A program made the translations under genes and the position numbers. 64,000 nucleotides of DNA, taken from positions 372,001 through 436,000 of the forward strand of contig NZ_SUND01000001.1 of the NCBI RefSeq assembly GCF_005280205.1. The letters run 5' to 3'. The DNA comes from Bacillus yapensis. Lineage in GTDB: Bacteria; Bacillota; Bacilli; Bacillales; Cytobacillaceae. Below are positions 63,384 to 64,000 of the stretch, in pieces. How positions within the stretch are numbered: position 1 is the first letter of the stretch; each line of letters starts with the position of its first letter. Below the pieces are notes generated by a model. That model searched no databases and had not been told where the DNA came from. It worked only from the letters and a program-made list of their open reading frames with translations.

Positions 63384-63644
63384 CTAATTCTTATAAAAGC
63401 TAAATAAACTTTTTGCTACTTCTTTCGTATTTACTTTGTAATTCCCATTCTCCACTTGAATCTTTATAGCATCTACTTTTTCTTGTCGTTCTACAGCAAT
63501 AGAATTCACACTCTGCATCCCTTTAGCTGTTGCGGAAATTTCCACTTTATCAGTTTGCTTGGATACCTTATTAGTGTTCTCCAGCTTGTTCATTTGACGT
63601 TTATATGGATTAATTCCAGATGTTCCATAGTTATTAATTTTCAT
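63384..63644 (-). CDS. flgM: Anti-sigma-D factor FlgM
   Basis: An 86-residue protein with the FlgM N-terminus (MKINNYGTSGINPYKRQ) and the C-terminal sigma-binding part (DKVEISATAKGMQ, EKVDAIKIQVENGNYKVNTKEVAKSL). It holds SigD inactive until the hook is complete. It heads the flgM-flgN-flgK-flgL group and has its own SigD-like promoter. Confidence 0.95.
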   Translation of the reverse strand: MKINNYGTSGINPYKRQMNKLENTNKVSKQTDKVEISATAKGMQSVNSIAVERQEKVDAIKIQVENGNYKVNTKEVAKSLFSFYKN

Positions 63645-63687
63645 TGTTTTTTCCTCACTTTCCTAACCGAGCGTATTCTTACTCTTA

Positions 63688-63715
63688 TTATCGGATCAAC
63701 CGAGGCAATTATTTA
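63688..63715 (-). promoter_or_regulatory. SigD-like promoter of flgM
   Basis: On the minus strand TAAA, 16 bp, TCCGATAA, about 45 bp upstream of flgM. Two -10 mismatches make it weaker than the hag promoter. Confidence 0.65.
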
Positions 63716-63744
63716 ATGAAAAATAAAATATAGTTAAAAGTAAT

Positions 63745-63774
63745 TAAAAAAACCGTATGCATCTGCACACGGTT
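63745..63774 (-). terminator. Terminator after yvyF
   Basis: On the minus strand ACCGTGTGC pairs with GCATACGGT (with G-U pairs) around a short loop and runs into TTTTTTT, 17 nt past the yvyF stop codon. Confidence 0.85.
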
Positions 63775-63790
63775 AGTTCTTCTGCCTTAT

Positions 63791-64000
63791 TTATTTAGAG
63801 GTAAAATAAGTTGCCTTTTTATCAATTTCACGTCTCCGCTCTTCCTCAATTGAGAAGAGATCGAGTTCTTTCCTCAAAGTACCTGCACAAGGCTCACATA
63901 ACTTACCTTTTTGAATAGTTGTCCCACATTTTTCACACGGGTAACCTAAATTCGGTAACGAAGCCACTTTTAGACGACCGGTTTTGATAAATTTGAGAAT
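63791..64000 (-). CDS. yvyF: YvyF-like flagellar-operon protein, 5' part cut by window edge
   Basis: The last 69 residues are visible. They include a zinc-ribbon-like CEKC...CEPC pair (about 10 residues apart) and a charged C-terminal helix (LRKELDLFSIEEERRREIDKK). This is the YvyF/TIGR03826 family of unknown function, found directly upstream of flgM in Bacillus. Confidence 0.85.
   Translation of the reverse strand: MLKFIKTGRLKVASLPNLGYPCEKCGTTIQKGKLCEPCAGTLRKELDLFSIEEERRREIDKKATYFTSK

Overview
The window looks like a chromosomal stretch from a low-GC, Gram-positive, motile member of the Bacillaceae outside the B. subtilis species group. The evidence is strong AGGAGG-type ribosome sites, frequent TTG starts, Bacillus-type lipoproteins, SigD promoters, and the conserved order (yvyF)-flgM-flgN-flgK-flgL-yviE-fliW-csrA-hag ... 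flaG-fliD-fliS-fliT ... hpf ... secA-prfB-yvjA-cytochrome c551-ftsE-ftsX-ctpB. No tRNA, rRNA, CRISPR array, insertion sequence or phage gene was recognised.

Layout. (1) 1-11.5 kb, minus strand: a Tad/Flp pilus locus with a vWA lipoprotein, an unknown protein, CpaB, TadZ, TadA, TadB, TadC, Flp pilin, TadE-like and TadG-like proteins. It ends in a Trp-rich secreted or membrane protein, two tandem paralogous 97-aa membrane proteins and a partial lipoprotein. No prepilin peptidase is present. (2) 12-14.2 kb, plus strand: a class A penicillin-binding protein. (3) 14.7-25.6 kb, minus strand: a cell-division and secretion block with ctpB, an FtsEX-linked M23 hydrolase, ftsX, ftsE, two cytochrome c551 lipoproteins, a YitT-family protein, prfB (with its programmed frameshift) and secA. 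(4) 26.3-39.1 kb: an accessory block lying between secA and hpf, which are neighbours in B. subtilis. It holds a trehalose-type operon (treA, esterase, PTS EIIBC) with a divergent GntR regulator, a SEC-C protein, a SigD-driven Bmp-type lipoprotein plus chemoreceptor, the ywrA/ywrB chromate-transporter pair, a gamma-glutamyltransferase and an amidase. (5) 39.1-64 kb, minus strand: hpf, a yaaR/ylqH/ylqG-like group under a SigD-like promoter, fliT-fliS-fliD-flaG, an AT-rich flagellin-glycosylation island (45.7-57.8 kb) and hag through yvyF.

How the genes fit together. The flagellar part combines late structural proteins, their chaperones, the FlgM and FliW/CsrA checkpoints (with a visible CsrA hairpin in the hag leader) and a set of multidomain glycosyltransferases that probably decorate flagellin. 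The chemoreceptor operon has the same SigD promoter type. FtsEX sits beside an M23 enzyme with intact metal ligands, which suggests a dedicated division or elongation hydrolase.

The most unusual feature is non-coding. Five gaps between genes carry short repeat arrays: three unrelated sequence families with a period near 52 bp, and two arrays of one family with a period of 20 bp. Units of the 52-bp families contain small dyads, some with compensatory changes, and most arrays lie outside predicted terminators. They resemble, in placement, the REP/BIME elements of enterobacteria.
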